64,000 nt of DNA from Streptomyces sp. RPT161 (GTDB lineage Bacteria; Actinomycetota; Actinomycetes; Streptomycetales; Streptomycetaceae). Each line of letters begins with the position of its first letter. Within the stretch, counting starts at the first letter, position 1. Below, one piece after another: positions 35,300-44,232 of the stretch. The notes below the pieces were generated by a model that saw only the letters and a program-made list of their open reading frames with translations, had not been told where the DNA came from and made no database searches. Position numbers and translations under genes: made by a program. The stretch is taken from positions 62,001 through 126,000 of the forward strand of contig NZ_JAPZVN010000014.1 in assembly GCF_027533845.1 (NCBI RefSeq), written 5' to 3'.

Positions 35300-35314
35300 A
35301 GGTGTTTCGCGGGG

Positions 35315-35357
35315 AAGCGGGCGGTGATCCGGGTCACCGCCCGCTTCCGTGCGTTTT
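35315..35357 (+). terminator. Terminator after GroES-like gene
   Basis: A 13-bp perfect stem (35315-35327 with 35334-35346) followed by CCGTGCGTTTTG. It lies 15 nt after the stop and just before the guanidine riboswitch. Confidence 0.75.
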
Positions 35358-35373
35358 GCTACGGTCGGCGGTA

Positions 35374-35414
35374 CCCGACGAGACGCGCCGTACCGGGATC
35401 CGCAAAGACGACGC
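35374..35414 (+). ncRNA. Guanidine-III riboswitch (ykkC-III)
   Basis: The sequence CCCG-ACGAG-ACGCGCCGTAC-CGGG, then 7 nt, then AAGACGACGC, follows the ykkC-III consensus almost base for base. The conserved ACGAG, GCGCCGTAC and AAGACG blocks keep the same spacing as the Thermobifida fusca aptamer as I recall it. Helix P1 is 35374-35377 with 35394-35397. The pseudoknot helix has one imperfect pair. It sits 35 nt before a SugE/Gdx guanidinium exporter gene, the expected target, and would raise expression when guanidinium binds. Confidence 0.87.
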
Positions 35415-35448
35415 ACCCCGTAGAGACATCCGCCACGGAGGTGCCGTC

Positions 35449-35769
35449 ATGGCCTGGGTCCTGTTGTCGTTGGCCGGTCTGCTGGAGATCGCCTGGTCGA
35501 TCGGCATGAAGTTCAGCGAGGGGTTCACCCGGCTGTGGCCGAGCCTGTGCACGGTGGCCGGGATCGTGCTGAGCATGGTCCTGCTCTCGCTCGCGGTGCG
35601 CCGGCTGCCGATCGGCACCGCCTACGGGGTCTGGGTGGGCATAGGCGCGGTGGGCACCGCGGTGCTGGGCATGGTGCTGTTCCACGAGCCGGTCACCCCT
35701 GCCCGGATCCTCTTCGTCTGCCTGCTGGTCGTCGCCGTACTGGGTCTGGAGGCCACGTCCGGTCACTGA
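35449..35769 (+). CDS. gdx: SMR-family guanidinium exporter Gdx (SugE subfamily)
   Basis: 106 residues, four helices. The membrane Glu is E13 in LAGLLEIAWSIGMKFSEGF, and LPIGTAYGVWVGIGAVGTAVLGMVLFHEP is the SugE/Gdx form rather than the multidrug EmrE form. Gdx proteins export guanidinium by H+ exchange as antiparallel dimers. No second SMR gene follows, consistent with a homodimer. The guanidine-III riboswitch upstream independently supports the substrate. Confidence 0.92.
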   Translation: MAWVLLSLAGLLEIAWSIGMKFSEGFTRLWPSLCTVAGIVLSMVLLSLAVRRLPIGTAYGVWVGIGAVGTAVLGMVLFHEPVTPARILFVCLLVVAVLGLEATSGH

Positions 35770-35773
35770 GCGG

Positions 35774-38173
35774 CTACGGCGTGAAGGTCCCCGGCGGCCC
35801 GCTGGTCGCCCCCGGCCCGCCGCTCGGTGTCCCGCTCGTGCCGCCCCCGGCAGCGCCCGGCCCTGAGCCGCCGGATCCGGCGCCGTCCGAGGTGCCGGCC
35901 GACGTGCCGCCCGCCGCGCCCGTCGACGTACCGCCGGAGCTGGGGCTGCCCGTGCCGCCGCTGGGGCCGCCGTTGCCCGTGCCGCCGTCCGGGCCGCCGA
36001 TGGTGCCCTGGTCGAGGCCGCCGTTGAGGCCGCCGGTGACGGGGCTCATCTGCGGCGGTGAGGGGGGCGGGGAGTCAGGCGGGCTGCTGTCCGGCGGTCC
36101 GCTGTCGGGCGGTGAGCTGCTCTCCTGGGGCGGGGCGCTGGAGTCCGGCGGCGAGTCGCTGGGTGACGGGCTGGCGCCGCTTTGCAGTTGCAGGTCGAAG
36201 TCCGGTACGGAGTCGCCGTGTTCGGCCGCCGCGGTGTACTGCGCCCAGATCTGTGCCGGGAAGCCGCCGCCGTTGACCCGGTCCAGGCCGGTGGCTCCGT
36301 AGAGCTTCATCTGCTGTCCGGTGTCGGAGTTCTGGCCCATGACGGCGACCACGGTGACGAGTTTCGGGGTGTAGCCCGCGAACCAGGCGGCCTTGTCCTC
36401 CTCCGCGGTACCGGTCTTGCCCGCGGAGGGCACCCCTGAGGCCTGCGCGGCGGTGCCGGTGCCGTCGGGGGCGTTGACCACGTTCTGCAGCATGGAGGTG
36501 GTGGTGTCGGCGGCCTCCCGGGGGACCGCCTGGCGGTGGTCGCGTCCCGGCAGCGGCACCGGGTTGCCGCCCTTGACCACATTGCTCACCAGTGTGTACG
36601 GGATGTACGTGCCGTGGTTGTCCAGCGTCGCGTACGCCTGCGCCATGTCCAGTGGGCTGGCGGTGGCCACGCCCAGCGCGATGGACGGGTACGCGCTCAA
36701 GTCCGGTGTGGTGGACGGGAGTCCGAGGCTTGTGGCGGTGGCCTTCACCTTGTCCGGGCCGACGTCCTCGGCCATCTGCGCGTAGACGGCGTTGACCGAC
36801 TTGTTGGTCGCGGTGGAGACGTTGATCTCCCCGTAGTCGACGTCGTCCTCGTTGGCGGGCGCGTAGTTCACCGGGCCGTCCGGCCCCTGTACCGGGCGGT
36901 GGTTGGTGCCGTCGTAGACGGTGTTCGGGGTGATCTGCTGGCCGTCCTGGGTGGTGGAGTTGTTCTGCACCGCCGATGCGAACACGAACGGCTTGAAGGT
37001 GGAGCCCACTTGGTAGTCGCGCCGGGTCGCGTTGTTGACGTACTGCTTGGTGAAGTCGAGGCCGCCGTACATCGCCACCACGTCGCCGGTGGCCGGGTCG
37101 ACGGAGACGCCGCCGGCCCGTACGTACTTGTCGGTGGGGTTGGCGGACGGGTCCAGTCTGCTGATGAGTTGGTCCTGGGCGGCCTTGACCAGGGCGTCCT
37201 CCTTGCCCTTGTCGATGGTGGTGGTGATCCGGTAGCCGCCCGAGGCCAGCGTCTGCTCGTCGAGGATCTTGTTCTCGGTGAGGTAGTTCTTCACCGCCTC
37301 CACCAGGTAGCCGCGCTGCCCGGAGAGGCCGGAGCTGGCCTTGACCTTGCCGGGTGTCGGGAAGGACATCCTCGCCCGTTCCGACTGGGTCAGCCAGTGC
37401 TCCTTGACCATGCCGTCCAGCACGTAGTTCCAGCGGGCCACTGCCCGGTCCTTGTTCTGGGGGTCGGCCACCACGTCGAAGGCGCTGGGCGCGTTGAGCA
37501 GTGAGGCCAGGTAGGCGCCCTCGGCGGTGCTCAGTCTGCTGGCGTCCTTGCCGTAGTACGCCTGGGCGGCGGCCTGGATGCCGTAGGCGTTGCGGCCGAA
37601 GTAACTGGTGTTCAGGTAGCCTTCGAGGATCTCGTCCTTGGACTGCTCGCGATCAAGTTTGATCGCGATGAAGAACTCCTTGACCTTCCTGCTGACCGTC
37701 TGTGCCTGGTTGAGGTAGTAGTTCTTCACGTACTGCTGGGTGATGGTGGAACCGGACTGCGTGCCCTTGCCGCTGACGGTGTTCCAGGCGGCCCGCACCA
37801 TCGCCTGCGGGTCGACCGCCGACTCGTGGTAGAAGCCGCGGTCCTCGGCGGCCAGCACCGCGTGCTGGGTGCTGCGCGGCACCTGGCTGAGCGGGATCTC
37901 CTCCCGGTTGACCGTGCCGCTGCGGGCCAGTTCGGTCTTGCCGTCCGAGTAGAGGAGGACGTTGCTCTGCGCGGTCGCCATGGTGTTCGCGGCCGGAATC
38001 CGCACCAGCAGGTACCCGGCGATGAACGCGCCGCACACCGCGATCAGGAACACCAGCACCGCACCGAGCGTGAAGCGCCAGGTGGGGACGAGACGGCGCC
38101 AACCGGTCCGCTGGGGGCGCGCCGCCCCGTCCCCCATGCCGCGTCCCTGACGCTCCGGCTGCTCGTCGCTCAT
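35774..38173 (-). CDS. Class A penicillin-binding protein (transglycosylase/transpeptidase)
   Basis: 799 residues. One N-terminal helix (about 33-55). GT51 domain with AEDRGFYHESAVD, GSTITQQYVKNYYL and KVKEFFIAIKLDREQSKDEILEGYLNTSYFGRNAYGI. Transpeptidase domain with SxxK in GSTFKPF, SxN in NKSVNAVY and KTG in AGKTGTAEED. It polymerises and cross-links peptidoglycan outside the membrane. The last ~125 residues are a Ser/Pro/Asp then Gly/Ser/Thr low-complexity tail. ATG at 38173 is chosen; the 35 upstream in-frame codons lack PBP features. Confidence 0.93.
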   Translation of the reverse strand: MSDEQPERQGRGMGDGAARPQRTGWRRLVPTWRFTLGAVLVFLIAVCGAFIAGYLLVRIPAANTMATAQSNVLLYSDGKTELARSGTVNREEIPLSQVPRSTQHAVLAAEDRGFYHESAVDPQAMVRAAWNTVSGKGTQSGSTITQQYVKNYYLNQAQTVSRKVKEFFIAIKLDREQSKDEILEGYLNTSYFGRNAYGIQAAAQAYYGKDASRLSTAEGAYLASLLNAPSAFDVVADPQNKDRAVARWNYVLDGMVKEHWLTQSERARMSFPTPGKVKASSGLSGQRGYLVEAVKNYLTENKILDEQTLASGGYRITTTIDKGKEDALVKAAQDQLISRLDPSANPTDKYVRAGGVSVDPATGDVVAMYGGLDFTKQYVNNATRRDYQVGSTFKPFVFASAVQNNSTTQDGQQITPNTVYDGTNHRPVQGPDGPVNYAPANEDDVDYGEINVSTATNKSVNAVYAQMAEDVGPDKVKATATSLGLPSTTPDLSAYPSIALGVATASPLDMAQAYATLDNHGTYIPYTLVSNVVKGGNPVPLPGRDHRQAVPREAADTTTSMLQNVVNAPDGTGTAAQASGVPSAGKTGTAEEDKAAWFAGYTPKLVTVVAVMGQNSDTGQQMKLYGATGLDRVNGGGFPAQIWAQYTAAAEHGDSVPDFDLQLQSGASPSPSDSPPDSSAPPQESSSPPDSGPPDSSPPDSPPPSPPQMSPVTGGLNGGLDQGTIGGPDGGTGNGGPSGGTGSPSSGGTSTGAAGGTSAGTSDGAGSGGSGPGAAGGGTSGTPSGGPGATSGPPGTFTP

Positions 38174-38445
38174 GTCTGTACGGACTCCTCGGCCGCCATG
38201 GGGGTTGTGCCGCGGCGCGACGCGGCGGAAAGGCGATGTCCCGCGGGACACTCTCGCACCATCGGGTACCCCGCCCACGGCGGGCGCACCCTGACGACCG
38301 TCCCACGGCCCGAACGGCTGTGTCGTTCCACTGGAACGGATGACAAAACCTGTGGCAGCGGTTCGATCTGCGCCCGTACACTGCGGAATTTCCGCCGCGC
38401 GGCGAATCGCGGGTGGTCGAACCGGTAGTGGCCGAGGAGCGGGCG

Positions 38446-39264
38446 ATGGGGGTGCGTGGGGGCGCGCGGTTGTACGCGGCGGTCGCGGTGCGCGGCTTCC
38501 GCCGCTACGCGACCTACCGGGTGGCCACCCTGGCCGGGGTGTTCACCAACACCGTCTTCGGCTTCGTCGTCGCCTACACCTACACCGCGCTGTGGAGCGT
38601 ACGGCCCCGGTTGGGCGGCTACGACCTGCCGCAGGCGGTGACCTTCGTCTGGCTCGGGCAGGGGCTGCTGATGGCCACCGCGCTGCTCGGCGGCGGGAAC
38701 GAGTCCGAACTCGTGGAGCGCATCAGGTCCGGTGACGTCGCCATCGACCTGTGCCGTCCAGCGAACCTGCAACTGTGGTGGCTGGCCACCGACCTCGGCC
38801 GGGCGGCCTTCCACCTGGTCGGGCGGGGCGTGCTGCCGATGGCCGCCGCCTCGCTGGTGTTCCGGCTCGCCTGGCCCTCCGGGGTGGCGGCATGGGGCTG
38901 TTTCCTGGTCTCCGTCGCGCTCGGTGTGGTGGTCAGCTTCGCCATCCGCTACCTGGTGGCGCTCACCAGCTTCTGGCTGCTGGACGGCGCGGGAGTGCTG
39001 CTGATGGCCGCCCTGCTGGCGACGTTCTTCTCCGGGATGGTGCTGCCGCTGACCGTCTTCCCGGGCTGGCTCGGCACGCTGGCCCGGGCGCTGCCGTGGT
39101 CCGCCCAGCTCCAGGTGCCGGCCGACGTCTTCCTCGGCCGGCACCGCGGCACCGGGGTGCTGTGGGCGCTGGCGTTCCAGGCGGGGTGGGCGGTGGTGCT
39201 GCTGGGCGCCGGGCAGCTGGTGCAGTCGGTGGCGACCCGCAAGGTGGTGGTGCAGGGTGGCTGA
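38446..39264 (+). CDS. ABC-2 type exporter permease subunit 1
   Basis: 272 residues with about six helices and a YRVATLAGVFTNTVFGFVVAYTY first segment. Typical ABC-2 family features are present (ERIRSGDVAIDLCRP, LLATFFSGMVLPLTVFPGWL). It forms a heteromeric exporter with the next two genes. ATG 38446 has GAGGAG upstream; GTG 38413 is an alternative. The family is sometimes annotated as viologen-exporter-like. Substrate unknown. Confidence 0.82.
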   Translation: MGVRGGARLYAAVAVRGFRRYATYRVATLAGVFTNTVFGFVVAYTYTALWSVRPRLGGYDLPQAVTFVWLGQGLLMATALLGGGNESELVERIRSGDVAIDLCRPANLQLWWLATDLGRAAFHLVGRGVLPMAAASLVFRLAWPSGVAAWGCFLVSVALGVVVSFAIRYLVALTSFWLLDGAGVLLMAALLATFFSGMVLPLTVFPGWLGTLARALPWSAQLQVPADVFLGRHRGTGVLWALAFQAGWAVVLLGAGQLVQSVATRKVVVQGG

Positions 39265-40114
39265 CGCCGGACGGCTGGCTGGTTTCGAACGCCGGGGGCG
39301 GACCGCCGTGGCGATCGACGGGCTGCGCGCGTACCTGCTGATCGCGGGGATGTGGATCCGCTCGACGATGGTCTACCGCACCTCCTTCGTCCTGATGGCG
39401 GTCGGCAACTTCGCCATGACCGCGCTGGACTTCGCGGCGGTGGCGATCATCTTCGGCCACACCAGGGTGCTCGGCGGCTTCACGCTCACCGAAACGGCGT
39501 TCCTGTACGGGAGTTCGGGTGTCGCCCTGGGCCTGGCCGACCTGGTGGTCGGCAACCTGGACCAGCTCGGGCGGCGGGTGCGGGACGGCACGATGGACAC
39601 CCTGCTGGTGCGCCCGGTCCCGGTCTACGCCCAGGCCACCGCGGACCGCTTCGCGCTGCGCCGGCTCGGCCGGCTCACCCAGGCGGCGGTGGTGCTCGGC
39701 TGGTCGATGACCCGGATCGATGTGGCGTGGACGGCGGTCGACGTGCTGCTCGTCCCGGTGATGCTGGTCAGCGGTGCCGCGATCTTCGCCGCCGTCTACA
39801 CCATCGGCGCCGCCTTCCAGTTCTGGGCCAACGACGCGGCGGAGGTGCAGAATTCGTTCACCTACGGCGGTAACGCGCTCACCCAGTACCCGCCGACGGT
39901 GTTCGCCAAGGACCTGGTGCGCGGCGCCACCTTCGTCGTGCCGCTCGCCTTCGTCAACTGGATGCCCGCACTGCACATCCTGGGCCGGGGCAATCCGCTG
40001 CGGCTGCCCGGCTGGGTGGACTTCTGCTCGCCGCTGGTGGCGCTGGCGACGTGCGCGCTGGCCGGCTTCGCCTGGCGGACCGGACTGCGGTCCTACCGAT
40101 CGACGGGGAGCTGA
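39257..40114 (+). CDS. ABC-2 type exporter permease subunit 2
   Basis: 285 residues with about six helices. It has the same architecture as its neighbour: RSTMVYRTSFVLMAVGNFAMTALDF, VGNLDQLGRRVRDGTMDTLLVRPVPVYAQ, LGRGNPLRLPGWVDFCSPLVALATC. The GTG start overlaps the upstream gene by 8 nt and the stop lies three nt before the ATPase start, so the operon is tightly coupled. Confidence 0.82.
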   Translation: MADAGRLAGFERRGRTAVAIDGLRAYLLIAGMWIRSTMVYRTSFVLMAVGNFAMTALDFAAVAIIFGHTRVLGGFTLTETAFLYGSSGVALGLADLVVGNLDQLGRRVRDGTMDTLLVRPVPVYAQATADRFALRRLGRLTQAAVVLGWSMTRIDVAWTAVDVLLVPVMLVSGAAIFAAVYTIGAAFQFWANDAAEVQNSFTYGGNALTQYPPTVFAKDLVRGATFVVPLAFVNWMPALHILGRGNPLRLPGWVDFCSPLVALATCALAGFAWRTGLRSYRSTGS

Positions 40115-40117
40115 GCG

Positions 40118-41095
40118 ATGGACGCGTTGATCCAACTCGACGGGGTGCGCAAGGAGTTCGAGGTGCGCCGCAGAGCCGGGCTGCTGCGCCGCGAACGCCG
40201 CACGGTGCGTGCCGTGGACGGGCTGAGTTTCGAGGTGGCGCGCGGTGAGATGGTCGGCTACATCGGGCCCAACGGCGCGGGGAAGTCCACCACGATCAAG
40301 ATGCTCACCGGGATCCTCGTGCCCAGCGGTGGGCGGCTGAGCGTCGCGGGCGTCGACCCGTCCCGCGAACGCACCCGGCTGGCCCGCCGCATCGGCGTGG
40401 TCTTCGGGCAGCGCACCACGTTGTGGTGGGACCTGCCGCTGCGCGACTCCTACGAACTCGTCCGGCGCATCTACCGGATCGCGCGCGACCGTTACACCGC
40501 CAACCTGGAGGCCTGCGTCGAACTCCTGGACCTGGCCGAGCTGTTGGACGTGCCGGTACGCCAACTCTCCCTCGGCCAGCGGATGCGCGCCGACATCGCC
40601 GCGGCGCTGCTGCACGACCCCGAGGTGCTCTACCTCGACGAGCCCACCATCGGCCTTGACGTGGTCAGCAAGGCCAAGGTCCGCGAGTTCCTGCGCCAGG
40701 TCAACACCGAGCGCGCCACCACCGTGCTGCTGACCACGCATGACCTCACCGACATCGAGCAGCTGTGCCGGCGCGTGATGGTCATCGACCACGGGCGGCT
40801 GGTCTACGACGGCGGCCTCGACGGCCTGCACGCGGTGGGGGAGAGCGAACGCACCCTGGTGGTCGACTTCGAGCGCGAACTGCCCCCGGTGAACATCGAC
40901 GGCGCCCGCGCCGTCCGCACCGAGGGCCCCCGCCAGTGGCTGGCCTTCCCGGCCGCCGCCAGCGCGGCCCCCCTCGTGGCCGAACTGGCCGCCCGCTACC
41001 CCCTGGTGGACCTCTCGATCCGCGAGCCCGCCATCGAGGACGTCATCGCGAGGATGTACGGGGGCCGGGATGAGGCTTCGCGGCTTCCCGGGTGA
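40118..41095 (+). CDS. ABC-2 type exporter ATP-binding protein
   Basis: 325 residues. Walker A GPNGAGKSTT, Q-loop VVFGQRTTLWWDLPL, signature LSLGQRMRADIAAALLHDP, Walker B VLYLDEPTIGLD and switch His LLTTHDLTDIEQL. The LSLGQRMR signature and RTTLWW loop are typical of the DrrA/NatA-like group that pairs with this permease type. The last ~90 residues form a small regulatory domain. It powers export by the two permeases. Confidence 0.92.
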   Translation: MDALIQLDGVRKEFEVRRRAGLLRRERRTVRAVDGLSFEVARGEMVGYIGPNGAGKSTTIKMLTGILVPSGGRLSVAGVDPSRERTRLARRIGVVFGQRTTLWWDLPLRDSYELVRRIYRIARDRYTANLEACVELLDLAELLDVPVRQLSLGQRMRADIAAALLHDPEVLYLDEPTIGLDVVSKAKVREFLRQVNTERATTVLLTTHDLTDIEQLCRRVMVIDHGRLVYDGGLDGLHAVGESERTLVVDFERELPPVNIDGARAVRTEGPRQWLAFPAAASAAPLVAELAARYPLVDLSIREPAIEDVIARMYGGRDEASRLPG

Positions 41096-41189
41096 CTTCC
41101 CGCTGAGCGGGAGGCATTCCGCGGCGGCGTCGGCGCGACCGCGACGGCGCGGACCGGCGGTGCCGGCCAACCGCCGGGCGGAGCGCCCG

Positions 41190-42503
41190 TCACACGGTGG
41201 CCGGGGCGGAGCCCAGCAGCGTGGACAGGTCGACCGCGTCGGCCATGGCCTGGTAGCCCGCGTCGTTGGGGTGCAGATGGTCGCCCGAGTCGTACACCGG
41301 GCGCAGCCGGGTCGGGTGCTGCGGGTCGCGCAGTGCCAGATCGAAGTCGACCACGCCGTCGAAGACCCGGCCGGCGCGGATCGCCGCGTTGACCTGTTCC
41401 CGGACGGCGTCGAACTGCGGCTGGTAACCGCGTTCGCCCTCGAACGGCGTCAGCGTCCCGCCGACCACCCGGATGCCGTGCGCGTGTGCCTCGCGGGTGA
41501 TCTCCTGCAGCCCCGCGACGATGGCGTTCGCGTCGCTCTGGTGCGGCGACAGGATGATGTCGTTGATGCCGAGTTCGACGATGAGCGTCTTGGCGCCGGT
41601 CCTGGACAGCGCGTCACGGTTGACCCGCTGCAGCGCGCTGGGGCCGTTGCCCGCCAGGTTCGGCGGGGCGTCCAGCAGCACCCGGTTGCCGCTGATGCCC
41701 TCGTTGAGCACGCCCAGCCGCGGCCCCTGCGGGCTGCCGTCGAGCCGCTCGGCGAGGTAGTCGGTCCAGCGGTGGTTGGCGCCGACGGTGGAGGTGAAGC
41801 CGTCCGTGATGGAGTCGCCGAGGGCGACGACCGCGCCCTTGGCCTGGTCGGTCCACACGTCGACCGCGGTCACGTAGCGCCAGTACGGGCTCTGCTCGGT
41901 GAAGGCGGTCCCGTCGGGGTCCGCCGTGTGGTCACCCTGCGCCAGGTAGGACGTCTGACGGGCGTGCGGGTGGTAGGTGACGGCGCCGGAGGCGTACGGG
42001 CTGAAGGTGGTGACCAGCAGGTCGGTCGCGCCCGGTACCCGCAGCCGCACCGGATCGCTGAGCACGCTCTCGCCCACCGGCACCGTCACCGCGGCACGCC
42101 CCCCGAAGGACAGCGCGGCCAGTGTGCCGGGCAGCGCGTCGGGCCCGCCGGTGCCGTCCGCGACCGCCAGCGTGGTGTGCGTCAGGACGAGCGGCGCGCT
42201 GCCGAACAGGTTGGACAACTGCACCCGGGCGGCGGTGCCGCCCACACTGGTGTGCAGCACGTTCCGGATCGACATGTCGGGGTAGCCGTGCGGCGTGTTC
42301 GGCTCCGCGGCGGCGGGTGCGGTGGCCCATGTGCCCACCCAGGCTCCGGCGGCGGCCTGGGCGGCCGCGGTCGACCGGGGCTGGGGCGCCGTCGTCGTGT
42401 CATCGGTGTGCGTGCCGCCGACGCTCACGAATATCGCGGCGCACACCACGGCCACCACCGACGCCAGCGTGGCCAGCAGGGCATAACCGGACTTCCTGGT
42501 CAC
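41190..42503 (-). CDS. Secreted SGNH/GDSL esterase
   Basis: 437 residues. It has an N-terminal signal anchor (RKSGYALLATLASVVAVVCAAIFV), then a jelly-roll-like region and an SGNH hydrolase domain. The four blocks are visible: GDSITDG (Ser), NEGISGNRV (Gly), GINDI (Asn) and DHLHPNDAG (Asp/His). It probably deacylates an extracellular ester such as acetylated polysaccharide or lipid. GTG 42503 has GAGGAGAAG upstream. Confidence 0.9.
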   Translation of the reverse strand: MTRKSGYALLATLASVVAVVCAAIFVSVGGTHTDDTTTAPQPRSTAAAQAAAGAWVGTWATAPAAAEPNTPHGYPDMSIRNVLHTSVGGTAARVQLSNLFGSAPLVLTHTTLAVADGTGGPDALPGTLAALSFGGRAAVTVPVGESVLSDPVRLRVPGATDLLVTTFSPYASGAVTYHPHARQTSYLAQGDHTADPDGTAFTEQSPYWRYVTAVDVWTDQAKGAVVALGDSITDGFTSTVGANHRWTDYLAERLDGSPQGPRLGVLNEGISGNRVLLDAPPNLAGNGPSALQRVNRDALSRTGAKTLIVELGINDIILSPHQSDANAIVAGLQEITREAHAHGIRVVGGTLTPFEGERGYQPQFDAVREQVNAAIRAGRVFDGVVDFDLALRDPQHPTRLRPVYDSGDHLHPNDAGYQAMADAVDLSTLLGSAPATV

Positions 42504-42664
42504 GCGGTGCTTCTCCTCGGTCCTTGGGCGGCGGTACCGCGCGCCGCGCCCCATGATCATATGGGGCGCTCCGGCACTCCGCGCCGAACCGCGGGTGCCG
42601 CCCGTAGAGACGACGGGAACCTGCCGATCGTTCCTCAGACGGATGTGACGGAGACAATCACGGG

Positions 42665-43978
42665 GTGGAACGGATGGATGTGGTGGCGAAGACCGCTGCG
42701 GGGCGGCCCGGTGGCGGGTTCTCGTACGGTCCCGCGGACGAGGAGCGACGGCGCGGCGTCCGCAGGATGAAGCTGGTCGCGACCGGCTTCCTGGCGGTCG
42801 CGACGTTGGCGTACGGGCTCGCCAAATGGGCGGAGGTGGCTGGGGCCGGCGCCTGGGCGGGATACGTGGCGGCGGCGGCCGAGGCCGGGATGGTCGGCGC
42901 GCTGGCCGACTGGTTCGCGGTGACGGCGCTGTTCAAACGGCCGTTGGGGCTGCCCATTCCGCACACCGCGATCATCCCGACGAAGAAGGACGTCCTGGGC
43001 CGCTCGCTGGGCGACTTCGTCGGTGAGAACTTCCTGTCCGAGCAGGTGGTGCGGACCAGACTCAGGGCGGTCGGCATCGGTTCCCGGCTGGGCGGCTGGC
43101 TGGCCGATCCGGAGCACGCCGACCGGGTCACCGAGCAGGCGGCGGCCGCGCTGCGCGGTGCGCTGCGGGTGCTGCGGGACTCCGACGTGCAGGCGGTGGT
43201 CGGCGAGGCGGTCACCCGCCGGGCGGACGCCATGGACGTGGCGCCGGGTCTGGGCCGGATGCTGGAGCGGGTGGTCGGCGAGGGCGGCCACCGGCGGGTG
43301 GTGGACCTGGTGTGCGTAAGGGCCCACGACTGGCTGGTCTTGCACGGCGACTCGGTGATGGGCGCGGTGCAGAACGGGGCGCCCGGCTGGACGCCGCGCT
43401 TCGTGGACCGGCGGGTCGGCGAGCGGGTCTACAAGGAACTGCTGCGCTTCGTCGGTGAGATGCGGGACATGCCGGACCATCCGGCGCGGGGTGCGCTTGA
43501 CCGCTTCCTGTCGGACTTCGCGCGGGAGTTGCAGTCCGACCCGGACACCCGGGAGCGGGTGGAGCGGTTGAAGCGTGACCTGCTGGCGCGCGGCGAGGTG
43601 CAGGATCTGATCGAGTCGACGTGGAACGCGGTGCGGTCGATGGTGGTCGCGGCCGCCGCCGACGAGCGCAGTGAACTGCGGTTGCGCACAAGGGCGTCAC
43701 TGCTGTCCCTGGGCGCCCGGATGGCGTCCGACCGGCGCCTCCAGGCGAAGGTGGACGGCTGGCTGGAGGACGCGGCGACGTATGTGGTGACCACCTACCG
43801 GGACGAGATCACCGCGTTGATCACCGAAACCGTGGCGAGTTGGGACGCCGAACAGACCTCCCGCAAGATCGAGGCGCATGTCGGTCGCGACCTCCAGTTC
43901 ATCCGCATCAACGGCACGGTGGTGGGCGCCCTGGCGGGCCTGCTGATCTACACCGTGTCGAGGGTGGTGGGCGGTTGA
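42665..43978 (+). CDS. DUF445 family membrane protein
   Basis: 437 residues. N-terminal helices (MKLVATGFLAVATLAYGLAKW, AAEAGMVGALADWFAVTALFKRPLGLPIPHTAIIPTKKDVLGRSLGDFVGENFL) are diagnostic of DUF445. A long soluble helical body and a C-terminal membrane anchor (INGTVVGALAGLLIYTVSRVVGG) follow. Function unknown. GTG 42665 or ATG 42674. Divergent from the esterase gene. Confidence 0.88.
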   Translation: MERMDVVAKTAAGRPGGGFSYGPADEERRRGVRRMKLVATGFLAVATLAYGLAKWAEVAGAGAWAGYVAAAAEAGMVGALADWFAVTALFKRPLGLPIPHTAIIPTKKDVLGRSLGDFVGENFLSEQVVRTRLRAVGIGSRLGGWLADPEHADRVTEQAAAALRGALRVLRDSDVQAVVGEAVTRRADAMDVAPGLGRMLERVVGEGGHRRVVDLVCVRAHDWLVLHGDSVMGAVQNGAPGWTPRFVDRRVGERVYKELLRFVGEMRDMPDHPARGALDRFLSDFARELQSDPDTRERVERLKRDLLARGEVQDLIESTWNAVRSMVVAAAADERSELRLRTRASLLSLGARMASDRRLQAKVDGWLEDAATYVVTTYRDEITALITETVASWDAEQTSRKIEAHVGRDLQFIRINGTVVGALAGLLIYTVSRVVGG

Positions 43979-44025
43979 CCGGTGAGGCCCGCGAGTCCGT
44001 GCGGCGGTCACGCTAGGGTCAATGA

Positions 44026-44232
44026 GTGTCAACACCACTCAAACGCCGCCGTTCACTTCTCTGGCTGCTCGTTCCGTATGTGTTCTTCCTGGCGGCCCTA
44101 CCGCTGGTGAACCGGGTCCACCCGGTGGTGCTGGGCATTCCGTTCCTGTTCTTCTGGATGCTGCTGGCGACCGCCGTGACGCCGCTGGCGGTATGGCGGG
44201 CGCACCGTGGTGACAGGGGCGTGCGGTCGTGA
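44026..44232 (+). CDS. DUF3311 small membrane protein, symporter accessory subunit
   Basis: 68 residues with two helices (LLWLLVPYVFFLAALPLVNRV and VLGIPFLFFWMLLATAVTPLAVW). DUF3311 proteins are regularly encoded just before sodium:solute symporters, and this one overlaps the symporter gene by 4 nt. A stabilising or accessory role is inferred from that conserved linkage. Confidence 0.85.
   Translation: MSTPLKRRRSLLWLLVPYVFFLAALPLVNRVHPVVLGIPFLFFWMLLATAVTPLAVWRAHRGDRGVRS

Noticed and set aside
38963-41170. Minus-strand open frame of 735 codons
   Set aside because: It is antisense to the three ABC-2 exporter genes, and its composition is biased with no domain.
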